Source: Bacteroidales bacterium
Lineage (GTDB): Bacteria > Bacteroidota > Bacteroidia > Bacteroidales > WCHB1-69
Length of the DNA: 34,542 nucleotides
Assembly (NCBI GenBank): GCA_017454945.1
Contig: JAFTCA010000055.1
Location: 1 to 34,542 of the forward strand
Reading direction: 5' to 3'
This document shows, piece after piece, positions 32,135 through 34,542 of this stretch. The notes under the pieces are model-generated. The model was not told the origin of the DNA. It made no database searches and saw only the letters and a list, made by a program, of their open reading frames with translations. The position numbers and the translations under genes are program-made. Each line of letters starts with the position of its first letter. Position 1 is the stretch's first letter.

Positions 32135-33306
32135 TTAGCAAATACTTGCGACAAGCGATGCATTGCTTCTTCGAGCGTGGCACGCGGACAGGCCACATTG
32201 AGGCGGAAGTGGCATTTGCCTTCGTCGCCAAAGATGGCGCCGTCGTTGAGAGCCAATTTTGCCTTCTTCACCAAGCACTCCGACAGCTCTTCGTGTGTCA
32301 GTCCAAAATGGCTGAAATCGAGCCACATCAGATAGGTTGCCTCATGGCGGAACGTTTTGATCTGTGGCAAATTCTCACGCAGATAATCTTGCACATAAAC
32401 AATGTTTTCGTACAGATAATCAAGCAATTGACCGAGCCACTCGTCGCCTTGCGTGTAGCAAGCGATGGAAGCCGCTTCACCAAAGATATTGCCCACATAA
32501 ATATGGAGACCATCGTGGACCACCTGCTCAAAGCGGCGACGTAATTTGCGGTCGGAGATGATGATTTCAGAAGTGGAGAGCCCTGCAATGTTGAAGGTTT
32601 TGCTGGGCGCCATGCAAGTGATGATATTGTCGGCGGTTTCGGGCGATGCCAGCGCAGTCGGGATGTGCTTGTAACCAGGCATGATAAGATCGGAATGGAT
32701 CTCATCGGAAACAAGCAGGCATTGGTACTTCTGGCACAACTCGGCCACGCGGCGCAGCTCGTCGCGGCTCCAGCAGCGGCCCACAGGGTTGTGCGGATTA
32801 CAGAGAATCATCATGCGTGCACCGTCTGCCAGTTTGGCTTCCAGATCCTCAAAATCCATCTCATAGTGGTCATCTTTTTTGAGCAGCAGGTTGCGGACAA
32901 TGACGCGCTGCTGATTTTCAACAACATAATAAAACGGGTGATAGACAGGCGGTTGCACAATCACCTTATCGCCGGGCTGCGTAAAAGCCTGCACCAGGAA
33001 GGCCAAGCCAGGCACGATGCCCGGAGCAAACTCAATCCATTCGGCTTTAATATGCCAGCCGTGGCGGCGTTGCATCCACTGGATGATAGAACGATAATAA
33101 TCCGCTGAATGGACAAAGTAGCCCAGCACGGGGTGTTCCAGACGTTTGCGCAGCGCTTCCAGCACAAAATCGGGCGTGCGGAAGTCCATGTCTGCCACCC
33201 AAAGCGGCAGCAGGTCATCAGCATCATATATTTCCTGATAACCGTCGTATTTCACGCAATCGGTATGGCGGCGATCGATAATTTCGTCAAAATTATAGTG
33301 GGTCAT
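32131..33306 (-). CDS. MalY/PatB-type PLP-dependent aminotransferase / C-S lyase, 391 aa
   Basis: A fold-type I PLP enzyme. CNPHNPVGR carries the Asn (170) that contacts the cofactor ring, VSDEIHSDL holds Asp201, and APSKTFNIAGL holds the Schiff-base Lys236. The N-terminal LPLWVADMDF is characteristic of the MalY/PatB subgroup, which acts mostly as cystathionine or cysteine-conjugate beta-lyases; a true aminotransferase role is the alternative. It is cytoplasmic. The ATG at 33306 is chosen because homology-like sequence starts with THYNFDEI; 15 further upstream codons look untranslated. It is 62 bp downstream of the CBS protein gene. Confidence 0.9.
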   Translation of the reverse strand: MTHYNFDEIIDRRHTDCVKYDGYQEIYDADDLLPLWVADMDFRTPDFVLEALRKRLEHPVLGYFVHSADYYRSIIQWMQRRHGWHIKAEWIEFAPGIVPGLAFLVQAFTQPGDKVIVQPPVYHPFYYVVENQQRVIVRNLLLKKDDHYEMDFEDLEAKLADGARMMILCNPHNPVGRCWSRDELRRVAELCQKYQCLLVSDEIHSDLIMPGYKHIPTALASPETADNIITCMAPSKTFNIAGLSTSEIIISDRKLRRRFEQVVHDGLHIYVGNIFGEAASIACYTQGDEWLGQLLDYLYENIVYVQDYLRENLPQIKTFRHEATYLMWLDFSHFGLTHEELSECLVKKAKLALNDGAIFGDEGKCHFRLNVACPRATLEEAMHRLSQVFAN

Positions 33307-33368
33307 AATGGGAATTGTTGTCAAATGGATTAAGTGGAAATAAATGAACAAAGATGCATCACGCGTCT

Positions 33369-34055
33369 CTATTGAATCAGATCGGCCGGTGTCACCATGC
33401 CTTGAAGCACGCCATTGGCAAGGCCATTATGGGTGATGAACAGCACGTCCAGACGAATCCTGCGACTTTTGGAGCGCTGGAATTTCAAATAGACATCTTC
33501 CACCGTGGTATTAGGGTTGATGAAACCGTAATGCGCCGCCGACTCGTCAGCAAATGCTATATAATCAGTTATTTGATTGAATTTCAAGTTGTCATCAATG
33601 GAGGCGCCACCGCACTCGGCCACGATACGCATGAGGGTTTTGGCGCTGAAGACCCCAACTATCTGGTGGTTTTCCACAATCGGAACATAGGAGTAGCCAT
33701 TACGGGCCATCACTTTCACGGCAGCCATCACCGAATCGGTCGGCGCCGGGGCGAACACCTGCCCTACCCGCAACGCTATACGCATCAGATTGAGAGGATT
33801 CAGGGCATAGTAGAGATTATCGACTTGCCGGAGGGCCTGTTCGGTCACAATGAGCATGTCGTTGCCCGATTTTGACCAGTCGTAATGCGAAAGAAGATTG
33901 CGAAGAACACGACAAAACGCCAAGTTGCTGCGAAGATTTTTGTACTTCGGCATTTGCTCCAAATCCTTCATCTCATGCACGTTCAAGGTGTTGAGTGCCC
34001 ATTCCTCAATCTCACGGTATCTTTCCAAAAACTGTCCGGCTTTATTCTCTTCCAT
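33369..34055 (-). CDS. HEPN-like plus paired CBS domain protein, 228 aa
   Basis: Residues about 1-92 are helical and contain RNLLSH (52-57), which fits the Rx4-6H active-site motif of HEPN domains, with the polar Asn directly after Arg. The rest is a CBS pair: CBS1 at about 97-145 (DSVMAAVKVMARNGYSYVPI, VGVFSAKTLMRI) and CBS2 at about 170-226 (LQGMVTPADLIQ). CBS pairs bind adenine nucleotides or related ligands and control attached domains. HEPN domains are often RNases or the toxin half of toxin-antitoxin pairs. A ligand-controlled RNase is a reasonable guess, but it is inference; a non-catalytic domain is also possible. No antitoxin-like gene adjoins. Its own -7 box lies about 74 bp upstream. 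Confidence 0.75.
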   Translation of the reverse strand: MEENKAGQFLERYREIEEWALNTLNVHEMKDLEQMPKYKNLRSNLAFCRVLRNLLSHYDWSKSGNDMLIVTEQALRQVDNLYYALNPLNLMRIALRVGQVFAPAPTDSVMAAVKVMARNGYSYVPIVENHQIVGVFSAKTLMRIVAECGGASIDDNLKFNQITDYIAFADESAAHYGFINPNTTVEDVYLKFQRSKSRRIRLDVLFITHNGLANGVLQGMVTPADLIQ

Positions 34056-34128
34056 GGTTCATTATTTATGTCTGTAAGAAATGTAAAAGTATGTCAATCT
34101 GCATATTGGCAGACAAACAAGACAAAGG

Positions 34129-34136
34129 CAAAGATA
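34129..34136 (-). promoter_or_regulatory. -7 box of the HEPN-like/CBS gene
   Basis: TATCTTTG on the minus strand, about 74 bases before the ATG at 34055. Confidence 0.5.
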
Positions 34137-34295
34137 GTAAAGAATTTCAGACCTTACTTCCTGATTCGGATTTTTATGTATTTGCAAACCCCAAACGTGC
34201 ATATACACAGAATATTTTACTGATGGAGTTCAAACGAGAACCTGACAAACGAAGCAACGGTCATTTCGAGCCATGCCTAATTTGCTGAATTTTAT

Positions 34296-34328
34296 CAAAA
34301 AAAAAGAGACGTTGCGTGCAACGTCTCT
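34296..34328 (-). terminator. Rho-independent terminator of the tRNA cluster
   Basis: On the minus strand, AGAGACGTTGC pairs perfectly with GCAACGTCTCT (24-base palindrome-like hairpin at about 34305-34328), followed by a run of T. The outer bases GAGACG are the same as in the palindromes at 9609 and 17597. It starts 6 bases past the last tRNA-Gly. Confidence 0.85.
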
Positions 34329-34334
34329 ACTGAG

Positions 34335-34407
<73 letters not shown>

Positions 34408-34417
34408 AAAAATTTGG

Positions 34418-34490
<73 letters not shown>

Positions 34491-34501
34491 TTAAAAATGC
34501 G

Positions 34502-34542
34502 TACCTCGGGCGGGACTTGAACCCGCACGCTCGCAATGAGCA
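34502..34542 (-). tRNA. Class II tRNA, probably tRNA-Leu, 5' part outside the window
   Basis: Only the 3' part is present: a long variable arm (GCTC/GAGC), T arm GCGGG-TTCAAGT-CCCGC, acceptor half CCGAGGT and discriminator A. The variable arm limits it to Leu or Ser (Tyr less likely), and A73 favours Leu. The anticodon lies beyond 34542, so the isoacceptor is unknown. It is 11 bases upstream of the tRNA-Gly pair in the same transcript. Confidence 0.75.

Larger units (their letters stand above)
34056..34334. other. 279-bp spacer between the CBS gene and the tRNA cluster
   Basis: Contains the CBS gene promoter (34129-34136), a small hairpin TCTGC/GCAGA in its leader (34098-34113) and the tRNA terminator. 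A plus-strand frame ending at 34288 reads somewhat like protein (FYVFANPKRAY, MEFKREPDKRSN) but has no credible start. Confidence 0.45.

Noticed and set aside
34141..34288. Small plus-strand gene (MEFKREPDKRSN ...)
   Set aside because: No credible start or promoter, and most of the longer frame is antisense to the CBS gene; kept only as a remark in the spacer entry.

Overview
The window is chromosomal DNA of a member of the Bacteroidota, most likely order Bacteroidales. The reasons: PorT of the type IX secretion system, two proteins with the Fibrobacter succinogenes major paralogous (FISUMP) domain, a DUF1573 protein, a four-helix-bundle (IVS-type) protein, a vSGLT-like Na+/sugar symporter, almost no Shine-Dalgarno sequences, and repeated TAnnTTTG promoter -7 boxes of the Bacteroidetes type. 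Genus cannot be told from the sequence alone. Most of it is housekeeping; I see no insertion sequence, integrase, prophage or CRISPR array.

Layout. 1-1273: an AT-rich von Willebrand A gene and a mostly empty 362-bp gap. 1274-6018 (minus): FISUMP protein 1, then a TPR/membrane protein of unknown role directly upstream of gltX. 6264-9497 (minus): a 1077-residue fusion of a whole HcnABC-like amine/amino-acid dehydrogenase. 9758-13289 (plus): rfbA-panB-uvrC, tightly spaced, with the 3' end of uvrC running antisense into a tRNA-Leu gene. 13464-17553 (minus): glyS, four-helix-bundle gene, porT, mtaB. 17629-21081 (minus): FISUMP lipoprotein, ettA and an EamA transporter, closed by a 34-bp perfect palindrome that looks like a terminator. 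21299-25555 (plus): Xaa-Pro aminopeptidase, mpl, DUF1573 protein. 25547-29549 (minus): Na+/sugar symporter, HAD phosphatase, methylmalonyl-CoA epimerase, rsgA. 29721-34055: tRNA-Glu, a YbaK deacylase, an outer-membrane barrel, a BASS-like transporter, a MalY/PatB-like PLP enzyme and a HEPN-like/CBS protein. 34335-34542: two identical tRNA-Gly genes, a cut-off class II tRNA (probably Leu), and their terminator.

Functional threads are translation (gltX, glyS, mtaB, ettA, rsgA, ybaK, five tRNAs), envelope and cell surface (rfbA, mpl, porT, FISUMP proteins, barrel protein), DNA repair (uvrC), cofactor synthesis (panB) and small-molecule uptake.

The least ordinary features are: (1) intergenic tracts built from degenerate 7-bp repeats, several starting at or next to stop codons; (2) a family of GC-rich perfect palindromes, at least two of which act as apparent terminators; (3) a HEPN-type Rx4H motif fused to a CBS pair; (4) the single-chain HcnABC-like flavo-iron-sulfur enzyme; (5) uvrC overlapping a tRNA antisense. 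None is proven to be a new system; (1) and (3) are the best candidates for follow-up.
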